Assembly (NCBI GenBank): GCA_038118725.1
Contig: JAYOIK010000049.1
Coordinates: 1-39,555, forward strand
Source: JADHLJ01 sp038118725
Lineage (GTDB): Bacteria; Pseudomonadota; Alphaproteobacteria; Thalassobaculales; Thalassobaculaceae
DNA length: 39,555 nt
Direction of reading: 5' to 3'
The notes below the pieces were generated by a model. It was not told the DNA's origin. It made no database searches and saw nothing but the letters and a program-made list of their open reading frames with translations. This document shows, piece by piece, positions 30,480-39,460 of this stretch; the first letter of the stretch is position 1; each line of letters starts with the position of its first letter. Both the position numbers and the translations under genes were made by a program.

Positions 30480-31790
30480 ATGTCCACCACCCTCGCCAAT
30501 GTCGATCTCGAGGCCGCCTATGCCGAGGCCGAGGAGAGCTTTCGCGCCCGCAACCCCAACAGCGCGGCCGCCAACCAACGCGCCGCCGAGGTTATGCCCG
30601 GGGGCAATACACGGACGGTGTTGCATTACGCGCCCTATCCCCTGGCCTTCGCCAAGGGCGAGGGGGCGCATCTGATCGACGCGGACGGACACCGCCTTGT
30701 CGACTTTCTCGGCGAGTACACAGCCGGGCTTTACGGGCATGACAACCCGGTGATCCAGAACGCCATCGAGACGGCGGTGCGCGACGGTATCGTTCTGGGC
30801 GGGCCGAACCTGATGGAAGCCCGCCTCGCCCGCGCCGTGGTGGACCGGTTCCCGGCCCTGGAACTGGTGCGGTTCACCAATTCCGGGACCGAGGCCAATC
30901 TGATGGCGATCGGTGCCGCGCGCGCCTTTACCGGACGCTCCAAGGTCATGGCGATGCAGGGCGGATATCACGGCGGGGTGCTGTATTTCGCCGCGCCCTC
31001 GCCGGTGAACGCGCCCTTCGACGTGACCCTGGTGCCGTACAACGACCCCGACGCGGCCCGCGACGCCATCCGCGCGGCGGGGAGCCAGCTCGCCTGCGTG
31101 ATCGTCGAGCCGATGATGGGGTCCAGCGGCTGCATTCCCGCCTCCGCGGAGTTTCTCGGCGCGCTCCGCGAGGCGACGGCGGAGACCGGCGCCTTGCTGA
31201 TCTTCGACGAGGTAATGACCTCGCGGCTGGCTCCAGGCGGACGGCACGGCGCGCTCGGAATCACCCCGGATCTGCTTACCCTCGGCAAGTATCTCGGCGG
31301 CGGTGTTTCCTTCGGCGCCTTCGGTGGGCGCGCGGATATCATGAGTGGTTTCGACCCGAATTCGGGCTCCGCCTGGCCGCATGCCGGGACATTCAACAAC
31401 AACATCATGACCATGACCGCCGGTCTCGCGGGCCTGACCCAGCTTTACACGCCGGAGGCCTGCGTCGCCCTCAACGCCATGGGTGACGGGTTTCGCGGCC
31501 GCCTCAACGCGGCTATCGAAAAACGCGACCTGCCCATGCAATTCAGCGGTATCGGCTCGATGAACGCCGTGCATTTCCGTCCCGACCCGGTGCTCAGGCC
31601 CGAGCCCGATCCGATCGGCAACCGCAAGCGCGATCTGATGCATCTCGATATGATCCACGCCGGCGTCTATCACGCGCGCCGAGGAATGATGAACCTGTCC
31701 CTGCCGATGACCGATGCGGATCTGGATGTCGCGGTCGCCGCCTTCGAGGAATTCCTGGACAGCCGCAGGGCGCTCTTGGAGGCCGGCTGA
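30480..31790 (+). CDS. Class III aminotransferase, glutamate-1-semialdehyde-aminomutase-like
   Basis: A 436-aa PLP enzyme of the class III/GSAM branch, usually annotated as aspartate aminotransferase family. It shows PGGNTRTVLHYAPYP (40-54), FTNSGTEANLMAIGAAR (132-148), GGYHGG (161-166), the PLP-contacting Asp243 in LLIFDEVMTSR and the Schiff-base Lys270 in LGKYLGGGVSFGAFGG. The ATG at 30480 has AGGAG about 8 nt upstream. True GSAM for tetrapyrroles is unlikely in an alphaproteobacterium that normally uses ALA synthase, so a catabolic transamination or aminomutation is more likely. Adjacent FAH-family, MBL and amidohydrolase genes suggest a degradation pathway. Confidence 0.87.
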   Translation: MSTTLANVDLEAAYAEAEESFRARNPNSAAANQRAAEVMPGGNTRTVLHYAPYPLAFAKGEGAHLIDADGHRLVDFLGEYTAGLYGHDNPVIQNAIETAVRDGIVLGGPNLMEARLARAVVDRFPALELVRFTNSGTEANLMAIGAARAFTGRSKVMAMQGGYHGGVLYFAAPSPVNAPFDVTLVPYNDPDAARDAIRAAGSQLACVIVEPMMGSSGCIPASAEFLGALREATAETGALLIFDEVMTSRLAPGGRHGALGITPDLLTLGKYLGGGVSFGAFGGRADIMSGFDPNSGSAWPHAGTFNNNIMTMTAGLAGLTQLYTPEACVALNAMGDGFRGRLNAAIEKRDLPMQFSGIGSMNAVHFRPDPVLRPEPDPIGNRKRDLMHLDMIHAGVYHARRGMMNLSLPMTDADLDVAVAAFEEFLDSRRALLEAG

Positions 31791-31863
31791 CATCAGACGA
31801 TCACGCGTTGCGCGACCCCTCCCCGCCACCCTATGATGCGCCGCGTTCAACGGGAGGGTGACG

Positions 31864-32721
31864 ATGCGTTTCGCGAGTTTTGAAGTCGACGGCAAACCGA
31901 GTTGGGGTTTGGTCCGGGAGTGCGGTCTGGTTGGTCTCGACGCGACCATGGCGGCGCGATACCCGACCCTGAAATCCGCGATCGCCGCGGATGCCCTGCA
32001 AGAGGTCGCCGACTCCCTGGCCGGCAAACCCGCCGACGCGACGATCGAGGACGCCACCTATCTTCCAGTGATCGGCGATCCCGACAAGATCCTCTGTGTC
32101 GGCCTCAACTACCATGACCACCGCAAGGAAGGTGGCCATGGCGAGGTTGAGCATCCGACCATCTTCACCCGCTACGCCAATGCCCAGATCGGCCACAATC
32201 AGCCGATGATCCGACCCCTTGAGACTCATACCCTGGATTTCGAGGCCGAGCTCGCGGTGATCATCTCCAAGGGAGGTCGGCGGATCGCCGAGGCCGACGC
32301 CTTTGATCATGTCGCCGGCTATTCCTGCTACAATGACGGGAGCGTTCGCGCCTATCAGCGTCACACCACCCAATTCATTCCCGGCAAGAACTTCATGGGC
32401 ACCGGCGGCTTCGGACCCTGGATGGTCACTCCCGACGAGATCAAGGACCTAGACGCGGTCACGGTGGAGTGCCGCTTGAACGGCGAGGTCATGCAGCACG
32501 CGCCGGTCGCAGACATGATCTTCTCGATCCCCCGGGTGATCGCCTATTGCTCGACCTTCACCGAGCTGGCGCCCGGCGACGTGATCGCAACCGGCACCCC
32601 CGGCGGCGTCGGTTCGCGCCGGGACCCGCAGATCTGGATGAAGGCCGGCGATATCTGCGAGATCGATATCTCCGGCGTCGGCGTGCTGCGCAACCCGATC
32701 GTCGACGAGGAGGCGGCGTGA
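31864..32721 (+). CDS. Fumarylacetoacetate hydrolase family protein
   Basis: A 285-aa metal-dependent enzyme of the FAH superfamily, which hydrolyses C-C bonds of beta-diketo acids or decarboxylates and isomerises related compounds. The core shows KILCVGLNYHDH (75-86), metal-ligand residues Glu127 and Glu129 (LDFEAELAVI) and Asp158 (CYNDGSVRAYQ), GKNFMGTGGFGPWMV, and VIATGTPGGVG. The start is the ATG at 31864, with GGGAGG 6 nt upstream; an in-frame GTG at 31858 abuts that site. Its stop overlaps the MBL start by one base (TGATG), so they are co-translated. Substrate not readable. Confidence 0.88.
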   Translation: MRFASFEVDGKPSWGLVRECGLVGLDATMAARYPTLKSAIAADALQEVADSLAGKPADATIEDATYLPVIGDPDKILCVGLNYHDHRKEGGHGEVEHPTIFTRYANAQIGHNQPMIRPLETHTLDFEAELAVIISKGGRRIAEADAFDHVAGYSCYNDGSVRAYQRHTTQFIPGKNFMGTGGFGPWMVTPDEIKDLDAVTVECRLNGEVMQHAPVADMIFSIPRVIAYCSTFTELAPGDVIATGTPGGVGSRRDPQIWMKAGDICEIDISGVGVLRNPIVDEEAA

Positions 32722-33623
32722 TGGCGGTCCAGGTCCCCTACAATCGAGACTTCGAGGTTCCCTACGGCGTTCTCGAGGATGTCGCCCCGGGTATCCGCCG
32801 CATCACCGCGAACAATCCCGGCGCCTTTACCTTTCGCGGTACCGGCACCTATGTCATCGGCGAGGGCAAGGTGGCGGTGATCGACCCCGGCCCCGACCTG
32901 CCGGAGCATGTGGACGCCCTGCTCGGCGCGCTGAAGGGCGAGACGATCAGCCATATCCTGATCACCCATACCCATAACGACCACTCTCCCGCCGCCAAGC
33001 ATGTCAAGGCGGCCACCGGCGCGCCGACCTACGGTTTCGGCCCGCACGGCGCCGGCAGGGTCAAGGCCGGACAGCCGATCCAGGGCGGCGACATGGATTT
33101 CAGGCCGGACGAAGTGATCGGCGACGGCACCGTGATTGACGGCGATGGCTGGTCGGTTTCCTGTGTCCACACGCCCGGTCACACCTCGAACCATATCTGT
33201 TTCGCCTGGGACTCCCGCAAGATCCTATTCCCCGGCGATCAGGTCATGGGCTGGTCGACCAGCATCGTCTCGCCGCCGGACGGCGACATGGGTGATTACA
33301 TGCGCAGCCTGGACAAGCTCCTGGCCCGGGACGACGAGATCTATTATCCGACCCATGGCCCGGCGATCACCGACCCGCATCCCTATATCCGCGCCTTCAT
33401 CGCCCATCGCCAGGAGCGCGAGGACAAGATCATGGCGTGCCTCGAGGCCGGGATCGAGACCATCGAGGGGATGGTCCCCGAGGTCTACGCCGACGTCTCC
33501 CCCGCCTTGTTCGGCCCCGCCGCCCGCTCGCTTTTCGCGACGGTGATCTACCTGGTCGAGCAAGGCCGCGCCGTGGCCCTGGACGAGGTAACGGTCGAGG
33601 GCCGGTACCGCGTGGCGGGATAG
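32721..33623 (+). CDS. MBL-fold metallo-hydrolase (LACTB2-like)
   Basis: A 300-aa metallo-beta-lactamase-fold hydrolase. Zinc ligands are His83-Thr-His85-Asn-Asp87-His88, His in CVHTPGHTSNH, Asp in LFPGDQVMG and His in YYPTHGPAI. A C-terminal winged-helix-like segment (RQEREDKIMACLEAGIETIEGMVPEVY) is typical of the LACTB2 branch, which includes nucleases and thioesterase-like hydrolases. The ATG at 32721 overlaps the preceding stop. Its neighbours suggest small-molecule hydrolysis rather than RNA cleavage, but sequence alone does not decide. Confidence 0.87.
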   Translation: MAVQVPYNRDFEVPYGVLEDVAPGIRRITANNPGAFTFRGTGTYVIGEGKVAVIDPGPDLPEHVDALLGALKGETISHILITHTHNDHSPAAKHVKAATGAPTYGFGPHGAGRVKAGQPIQGGDMDFRPDEVIGDGTVIDGDGWSVSCVHTPGHTSNHICFAWDSRKILFPGDQVMGWSTSIVSPPDGDMGDYMRSLDKLLARDDEIYYPTHGPAITDPHPYIRAFIAHRQEREDKIMACLEAGIETIEGMVPEVYADVSPALFGPAARSLFATVIYLVEQGRAVALDEVTVEGRYRVAG

Positions 33624-33666
33624 CCGGGGCGCGGACGCGGTCGGATCACCGGCGCCGGATTTCCGC

Positions 33667-34917
33667 TCAGGGTCGATGCAACACCGGGATCTCGCGGGTG
33701 AAGCTGCGGCGACCGCGCTTAACGCCGAATAGGGCCGGAGCGACGGTCGCGACGGCTTCGGCGGGGGTCTCGGCGTCCCAGATCACCAGATCGGCCTTGC
33801 CGCCGACCCGAAGCGCGTAGTCCTCGCGGCCCAGAAGCGCCGCCGGACGGCTCGAGAGCATTTCGAAACACTGAATCAAATCCGCCTCCGTGCCACGCTG
33901 GGCAACATTGGCGTGCAGGTTCGCCATCCGCATCAGCGAGCCGTCACCCAGCGGGGTGAACGGGTTCAAGATGTTATTGCTGGACAGACAGCAATTGGCG
34001 CCGTGGCCGATCATCGCGCAGGCATCGGTGACGCCACGCGGGACCGCGTGGTCATGCTCGCGGCCCATCAGGAACAGGTCGGTCGCCGGCAGGACCGTGA
34101 GGGCGACGCCGACATCCGCCATGCGCCGACCCAGCGCGGCCAGATCTCCCGGACGCAGGCTGGAATACTTGGTGCCGTGACCGACCGCGACCCTGCCGCC
34201 CCAGCCGAACTTTTCGGTAAGGTCGAGGACTTGGTGGATGTCCATGGCATCGGTCGCGAGGCCACTGTCGAGATGGATATCGACATCCACGTCGTATTCC
34301 CGCGCGAGTTCGAAGATCCGATCGATCTGCCAGGCGCTATCGACGTCATAGCCAGGAGCGCCGCCAATAACCGTGGCGCCGTTCTCCAGCGCCGCGACGA
34401 TATTCGCGTCCACCTCGGGCACCGCGCTCCAACCCTCCTGGGCGAAGACACAGATGTCGAGGTCGATCGCCCAGCGATAGTCGCTGGCCAGTCCCTTGAT
34501 CGCCTCGAAACCGCGCAATCCGACATTGGGGTCAAGCTCCACATGGGTACGCATATGCATGGTCCCATGGGTCAGGCATTGCTCCAGGGTCGTCTTGGCG
34601 CGGGCATGGACATCCTCCACCGTGAAGCTCTGCTTGACCGCCGAGACCCGCTGCATATGGTCCCGGCCTTCCCGCTCGGAGGCGGAACAGCGATCGAGAA
34701 TTCGCGACTTGTCGAGATGGATATGGCTTTCGATCAGACCCGGAGTGGTCAGCCGCCCACCAGCGTCGATCACCTCGGCGCCAGCGTCCGTCCCAGACCC
34801 GGCGAGAGCCGGCTCGATCGCGGTGATTCGATCACCGGTGATGCCGATATCAAGCGGCGAGGTATCCTCGCCACCGCCATAAATCCGTGCCTCGCGGATG
34901 ATCAGATCAAATGTCAC
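33667..34917 (-). CDS. Amidohydrolase family protein, cytosine-deaminase-like with altered active site
   Basis: A 416-aa protein that aligns along its length with cytosine deaminase (CodA). Conserved: His65-x-His67 (SHIHLDK), MRTHVELD, FAQEG with Gln160, His215 (VDIHLD) and His247 (VAVGHGT), so most of the metal site is kept. Changed: the proton-shuttling glutamate (CodA Glu217, HCDE) is Ser218, and the metal aspartate (CodA Asp313, GHDD) is Asn314 in LSSNNILNPFTPLGDGS. The chemistry is therefore uncertain. The start is the GTG at 34917 with GGGAG 7 nt upstream; the longer frame from 34983 would invade the PhyH gene. It follows that gene on the same strand with a 28-bp gap. Confidence 0.85.
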   Translation of the reverse strand: MTFDLIIREARIYGGGEDTSPLDIGITGDRITAIEPALAGSGTDAGAEVIDAGGRLTTPGLIESHIHLDKSRILDRCSASEREGRDHMQRVSAVKQSFTVEDVHARAKTTLEQCLTHGTMHMRTHVELDPNVGLRGFEAIKGLASDYRWAIDLDICVFAQEGWSAVPEVDANIVAALENGATVIGGAPGYDVDSAWQIDRIFELAREYDVDVDIHLDSGLATDAMDIHQVLDLTEKFGWGGRVAVGHGTKYSSLRPGDLAALGRRMADVGVALTVLPATDLFLMGREHDHAVPRGVTDACAMIGHGANCCLSSNNILNPFTPLGDGSLMRMANLHANVAQRGTEADLIQCFEMLSSRPAALLGREDYALRVGGKADLVIWDAETPAEAVATVAPALFGVKRGRRSFTREIPVLHRP

Positions 34918-34945
34918 GCCCGCTCTCCCGTCGTTTTCCCTCGCC

Positions 34946-35761
34946 CTATCTCGGTATCCCCGTCGCGGCCATGTAATGCTCATAGGCGACGGCGTGCGCC
35001 GCGCGGGCGGCGGGTGTCAGACCGGTTTCCAGACGGGTCTCCTCGTGGAAATGCCGGTATTCGTCGACACCCCGAACCAGGAGCGTGCTGGTGCGCGGCT
35101 CCGTGGTCGGGCGGACATGGGTCGGAATATAGCTGATGCCAACACCGATGCGCCGGTCATCCGCCCGGTTCGGGCCAGAGGAATGCACCGTATGGGTATG
35201 ATGCAGCGACATTTCGCCGGCACCGACCGGCACCGGGGTCCCGTCGCTATCCCGGTAGCGGTCGAAGATCCCCTTGCCGGCCCGGATCACGTGGTCGGGG
35301 CTCGGTCGCTTGTCATGGGGAATGCGGCCCTCGCGAAAACTGCCGGGCACCATGCGCATGCAGCCGGCGCGCTCCGAAGCGTCGGACAGCGCGACCCAGG
35401 CGGTGACCTGCTCGGCGGGGGAGAGACGGAAATAGTCGTCATCCTGGTGCCAGACCACGATCGCGTCGGTCCCCGCCTCCTTGATATGCATGGTCAGGTG
35501 ATAGACCAGGATATTCGGGCCGATCAGTTCCTCGACCGCGTCCAGGACCCGGGGGTGATGCACGATCTCGTCGGCCCAGTCGAACAGCAGGTAGGATTTC
35601 GAGCGTTCCGGAAAATCCAGCTTTTTGCCGCTCTCGCGCTCAAATGCCTCAAGACCGGCGCGGTATCGCGCCACTTCCTCGTCGGTAAGGACGGGAACCG
35701 GGCCGGTGAAGCCGTCGCGGCGATAAGCCTCGATCTGCTCGTCCGTGATATCGCGCGGCAT
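34946..35761 (-). CDS. Phytanoyl-CoA dioxygenase (PhyH) family protein
   Basis: A 271-aa non-heme Fe(II)/2-oxoglutarate-type oxygenase. The iron triad is visible as His105-Gln-Asp107 (VVWHQDDDYF) and a distal histidine in LHHTHTVHSSGPNRADDRR (His190 or His193), followed by arginines 203-204 that would hold 2-oxoglutarate. Because the HxD carboxylate is kept, it should hydroxylate rather than halogenate. The ATG at 35761 is the family-typical start (MPRDITDEQIEAYRRDGF). It lies upstream of the amidohydrolase, probably in one transcript. Substrates of such bacterial enzymes include ectoine, quaternary amines and acyl-CoAs; none is indicated here. Confidence 0.87.
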   Translation of the reverse strand: MPRDITDEQIEAYRRDGFTGPVPVLTDEEVARYRAGLEAFERESGKKLDFPERSKSYLLFDWADEIVHHPRVLDAVEELIGPNILVYHLTMHIKEAGTDAIVVWHQDDDYFRLSPAEQVTAWVALSDASERAGCMRMVPGSFREGRIPHDKRPSPDHVIRAGKGIFDRYRDSDGTPVPVGAGEMSLHHTHTVHSSGPNRADDRRIGVGISYIPTHVRPTTEPRTSTLLVRGVDEYRHFHEETRLETGLTPAARAAHAVAYEHYMAATGIPR

Positions 35762-35791
35762 CGTGGCCTCCCCTATCGGCGTTTCCTAAAT

Positions 35792-36511
35792 CTATTTGTA
35801 GCGATGGTACCGTCGGTCCTTGCGATAGCCGAAGAACGGATAAGACGTCGGCGTCGCGAAGCCATTGTCCTCGCGACGCAACATTTCCTCGAGCATGAAC
35901 TGGGTGACATCGACCATCTGAAGCTTAAGCGCCTCCTCGACCGGCAAATACGCCAGATCCGCGAGCTCGCCGCTCCCGCCCAGCTCGCCGGCCATGTCTT
36001 CCTCCCAGGCACAGAAGAACCGCGCGTTGAAGCGCACGGCCCGGCTGGCGGGGGTGATCGCGTGACCAACATAACCGAGCTTGCGAAGGTCCGGCGCCAG
36101 GCCAAGCGCGCGCATCTCCTCCCAGCTCGCGTCTCCAGTCTCGCCAAGATCTCCCGGCGCGCCGAGGATCAGGCCGGTCTCCTCGAAGGTCTCGCGCACC
36201 GCCGCCATGGCGAAGGATTGGGCCTTCGCGGGGCTGCTTGAGATCCGGCGTTCCAGATCGGGATCAAGCCGGCTCGCCGGGACCGGCGCGGCGTCGGCCT
36301 TGTCGACCTTGCCGCCGGCGAAGACATAGGCGTTGCTGAACACCGCCTTGCGGCCGCGCCGCCCCATCAATACCTCGACGCCGCGCGGGCCGCGCCTGAG
36401 CACCAACATGCTGGCGCTGTCCTTTGGTTTGACCGGATGGGCTTTATCTGCGGAACGCTTGGGAATATCGCCGGGCGTCGCCGCCGGGCGCGGATCTGAT
36501 ACGGAAACCAC
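35792..36511 (-). CDS. NUDIX hydrolase
   Basis: A 239-aa NUDIX protein. The box is split by an insertion of about 30 residues: GGKVDKADAAP, then AMAAVRETFEETGLIL, with the metal-binding REx2EE core intact. N-terminal features are SASMLVLRRGPRGVEVLMGRRG and AYVFAGGKVD. The insertion and length fit the NUDT19/CoA-diphosphatase-like branch in alphaproteobacteria. The start is GTG at 36511 with AGGAG 5 nt upstream. It lies 30 bp upstream of the PhyH gene on the same strand. Substrate not assigned; a CoA or nucleotide diphosphate is likely. Confidence 0.88.
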   Translation of the reverse strand: MVSVSDPRPAATPGDIPKRSADKAHPVKPKDSASMLVLRRGPRGVEVLMGRRGRKAVFSNAYVFAGGKVDKADAAPVPASRLDPDLERRISSSPAKAQSFAMAAVRETFEETGLILGAPGDLGETGDASWEEMRALGLAPDLRKLGYVGHAITPASRAVRFNARFFCAWEEDMAGELGGSGELADLAYLPVEEALKLQMVDVTQFMLEEMLRREDNGFATPTSYPFFGYRKDRRYHRYK

Positions 36512-36742
36512 GGAAACTCCTGGAACGATTGAGCCGAGAGTTTACGTCAAGCGCGGCGGAAACGAAACCGACCGCCCCGGGCGCGCGGCTTCGTGAAGCT
36601 ATTTGCCTTGACCCGCACCCGCCCGCGACGCGACACTTGGCATGATATCGGATCACTGGGTGATCTCGACGCTTGGCGCGGGCATGTGAAGTCATGGGGG
36701 GCTCCGCGACCGTCGGCGACACCATGCGCGTGGACGAACCCC

Positions 36743-39460
36743 ATGGCCTATGACAGCGACCCCTTGAAGTCTCGACGCTATAGGCGCAAGCACGCCTTGG
36801 CGCGGCTGGTTCTGTTATGGGAAGCCTTCTGGACAGCCGGCGCGCCGGCTGTCGCGATCCTCGCCGCGGCGGTGGGAATTGGCTTACTCGAGATCCCTCA
36901 AGGCCTCGGCGCATGGGTCGGTGGGCCGGTCGGCGGCGCGATCCATCTGACAATTCTTCTAGCGTCTTTCGCCGCATTCCTTTGGTACGCGCGTTCGGCG
37001 GTACTTCGCTTCCGAGCCCCGGACGACAACGACATCAAGCGGCGCATCGAGGCGTCGAGTGGGCTTTCCCATCGCCCACTCACCGCCCTGGCGGATGAAC
37101 TGGCGAACCCGTCTGACCAGCGCATGGCCCGGCTCTGGCAAGCCTTTCAACGCCGGGCCCTGGACCAGCGGTCAACACTTCGCGTCGGATCACCGCGAGC
37201 GGTTCTACCCCGGCTCGATCCCTTCGCGGTTCGCGCCGTCATCGGTCTTTTGATCATCATCGCCTTGACCGCCGGTTGGCGAGACCCTGGCGCCAGATTG
37301 CTGGCGGCGATGCAGCCGAGCTTCGAGGGTGTGCTCGGCGCGCGATCCGCCAGCGTCGACGTCTGGGTCAGCCCGCCCGCCTATACAGGCCTACCGCCAA
37401 TACTTCTGACCCGACCGTCGGGACCGGGCAAGGCCGTCCTGGCGAAAGAGCAGGCGGCGATCGATGCAACCGCCGATCCCAATACCGACGGGAAAACAGA
37501 TGGAACGATCGTCGCGATCCCCATCGCTAGTAAGGTCCTCGCGGCCGTCACCGGTGGCGCGGGCACGCCGGAGCTCGTGATCCAGTCCAGCGACGGAACC
37601 GACGAGGTCATCCCCTTCGAGGTAAACAGCGCCGACAACTATCGCTTGGAAATGACCTTGAACAACGGCGCGAGCCTCGTGATCCGTCAAGCCGGCGCCG
37701 ACTTGACGACTTGGAATTTGAACGTCATCCCCGATTTGCCGCCTCGGATCGCCTTTACCGAGATCCCGTCCAGAACGCGGCGTGACAGCCTGATGGTTCA
37801 ATACCAGGCCAATGATGATTATGGCGTCGCCACGGCCTCGATCGTGATCCAGCGCCTGACCGGCCCGGACACGCCGGCGAAAGGCGAGCCGGTGGTCATC
37901 AAGATGCCGCTATCCGGCTTGGGTCAAAAGGAAGTATCCGGCAAGTCCTTCAACAACCTGACCAGCCATGCCTGGGCGGGATTGAATGTCCGGGTGTATC
38001 TCGAGGCAACCGACGAGATCGAACAGAAGGGCCGCTCGGACAGTATCGACATGATCCTGCCGGAACGGATCTTCACCCATCCCGTGGCTCGCGCGGTGAT
38101 CGAGCAGCGCAAACGGCTGACCGCCGTGCCCGAGGACCGGCGCGACATCTCGAAAATTCTGATGACCATCGCCGCGCGCCCGCATCGCTACCATCACGAT
38201 CTGGTCGCCTTCCTGGCGCTCAAGTCGGCGGCGGCGCGGCTCGGCTTGAACGAAGACGGATCCGAGGATGCCTCGGTGAGTTCCATGCTCTGGGATACCG
38301 CGCTTAGGATCGAGGACGGCGAGCTCTCCGTTGCCGCCCAACGGCTGCGGGAGCTTGAGCGGCAGTTGCAGGAAGCACTCGCGGGCGACGCCTCGGACGA
38401 GAAAATCGAACAACTGATGGACCAGTTGAAACAGGCCGTCGATGAGTATCTCGAGGCCATGGCCAAGCAAATGGAGAACCAGCACGGCCAGCAGGGACAA
38501 CAGCCTCAAACCGAGGGAATGCGGGAGCTCGCGGACGCCATGCGTCGCGAGGATCTCCAGGACATGATCGACAAGATGCGGGACATGGCCAAGAGCGGGG
38601 CCAGGGAGTCGGCCCGCGAAATGCTCTCGCGCCTCCAGGAAATGATGGAAAACATGCGCATGGGGCAACAGGGCATGTCGCCTCAGCAACGCGCCATGCA
38701 GGAGATGATGCGACAGTTGAGCGAGCTGTCGCGCCAACAGCAGCAGCTTATGGACGACACCTACAAGCAGCACCAGAACAGTGGGAGGCAGGGTCGCGAC
38801 GGAGGCGAGCAGTCCAATCAATGGGGGCAGATGGGTGATCGGCGCATGCAGCAACCACCACGCTTTGGAGAGGGTCTACCCCGGCAACGGGGCGAGGGCA
38901 TGCAGCGCGGCGGACCGCGACGTCAGGGGCAACCAGGCGGGCCCGAGCAAGACGGGCGCGGCATGACCGCCGATCAACTCGCCCGCGCCCAAGAGCAGCT
39001 ACGCCGACAACTCGGCGAGTTCATGCGCAAGCTAAGCGAGGGTTTCAACCAGATCCCGGAGGGTTTCGGACGCGCCGAACGCGCGATGAAGGACGCGGTC
39101 GGCGCCCTGAACAAAGGGGAGCCCGGCGACGCGGTCGGCCCCCAGGCGGACGCCGTGGGACAAATGCGGGCCGGCGCCGAGGCGCTTAACGAGCTCATGC
39201 GCGAGCAGATGGCCAATGGCCAGGGTACGCCGAGCGAGCAGGCCCAAGGCATGCAGGATGGGCGCCAGGACGAGATCGACCCGTTGAACCGTCGGCGTTC
39301 CGGTCAGGGGTTCTTCGATCGCTCGACGCTCGGCATCCCCGATGAATCCGATGTGCGGAAGGCGCGGCGGCTCTTCGACGAACTCCGTCGCCGCTCCGGC
39401 GAACGCAGCCGCCCGGTTCTGGAACTGGACTATATCGACCGATTGTTGAAGCGCTTCTGA
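36743..39460 (+). CDS. DUF4175 / TIGR02302 family membrane protein
   Basis: A 905-aa protein of unknown function typical of alphaproteobacteria. Three membrane segments are near the N-terminus (about 22-50, 65-83, 162-178). Between the second and third is a cytoplasmic DIKRRIEASSGLSHRPLTALADELA segment; the long remainder is predicted periplasmic, with a beta-rich middle (SARSVDVWVSPPAYTGLPP-like strands, about 200-460) and a Gln/Met/Gly-rich, coiled-coil region (about 565-840; QQGQQPQ, QRAMQEMMRQLSELSRQQQQ). I chose the ATG at 36743 (MAYDSDPLKSRRYRRKHALA); the frame is open to 36593, but those 50 residues look non-coding. The ribosome binding site is weak. Role unknown; envelope scaffolding would be a guess. 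Confidence 0.82.
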   Translation: MAYDSDPLKSRRYRRKHALARLVLLWEAFWTAGAPAVAILAAAVGIGLLEIPQGLGAWVGGPVGGAIHLTILLASFAAFLWYARSAVLRFRAPDDNDIKRRIEASSGLSHRPLTALADELANPSDQRMARLWQAFQRRALDQRSTLRVGSPRAVLPRLDPFAVRAVIGLLIIIALTAGWRDPGARLLAAMQPSFEGVLGARSASVDVWVSPPAYTGLPPILLTRPSGPGKAVLAKEQAAIDATADPNTDGKTDGTIVAIPIASKVLAAVTGGAGTPELVIQSSDGTDEVIPFEVNSADNYRLEMTLNNGASLVIRQAGADLTTWNLNVIPDLPPRIAFTEIPSRTRRDSLMVQYQANDDYGVATASIVIQRLTGPDTPAKGEPVVIKMPLSGLGQKEVSGKSFNNLTSHAWAGLNVRVYLEATDEIEQKGRSDSIDMILPERIFTHPVARAVIEQRKRLTAVPEDRRDISKILMTIAARPHRYHHDLVAFLALKSAAARLGLNEDGSEDASVSSMLWDTALRIEDGELSVAAQRLRELERQLQEALAGDASDEKIEQLMDQLKQAVDEYLEAMAKQMENQHGQQGQQPQTEGMRELADAMRREDLQDMIDKMRDMAKSGARESAREMLSRLQEMMENMRMGQQGMSPQQRAMQEMMRQLSELSRQQQQLMDDTYKQHQNSGRQGRDGGEQSNQWGQMGDRRMQQPPRFGEGLPRQRGEGMQRGGPRRQGQPGGPEQDGRGMTADQLARAQEQLRRQLGEFMRKLSEGFNQIPEGFGRAERAMKDAVGALNKGEPGDAVGPQADAVGQMRAGAEALNELMREQMANGQGTPSEQAQGMQDGRQDEIDPLNRRRSGQGFFDRSTLGIPDESDVRKARRLFDELRRRSGERSRPVLELDYIDRLLKRF

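Noticed and set aside
30375..32057. 560-codon minus-strand ORF over the class III aminotransferase
   Set aside because: It is a shadow of the strongly GC-biased third codon positions of the plus-strand genes; the translation is low in typical motifs while the plus-strand product has a full PLP site.
36593..36742. 50-residue N-terminal extension of the DUF4175 protein
   Set aside because: The stretch lacks a plausible start signal and looks unlike the family; the membrane protein begins naturally at the ATG at 36743.
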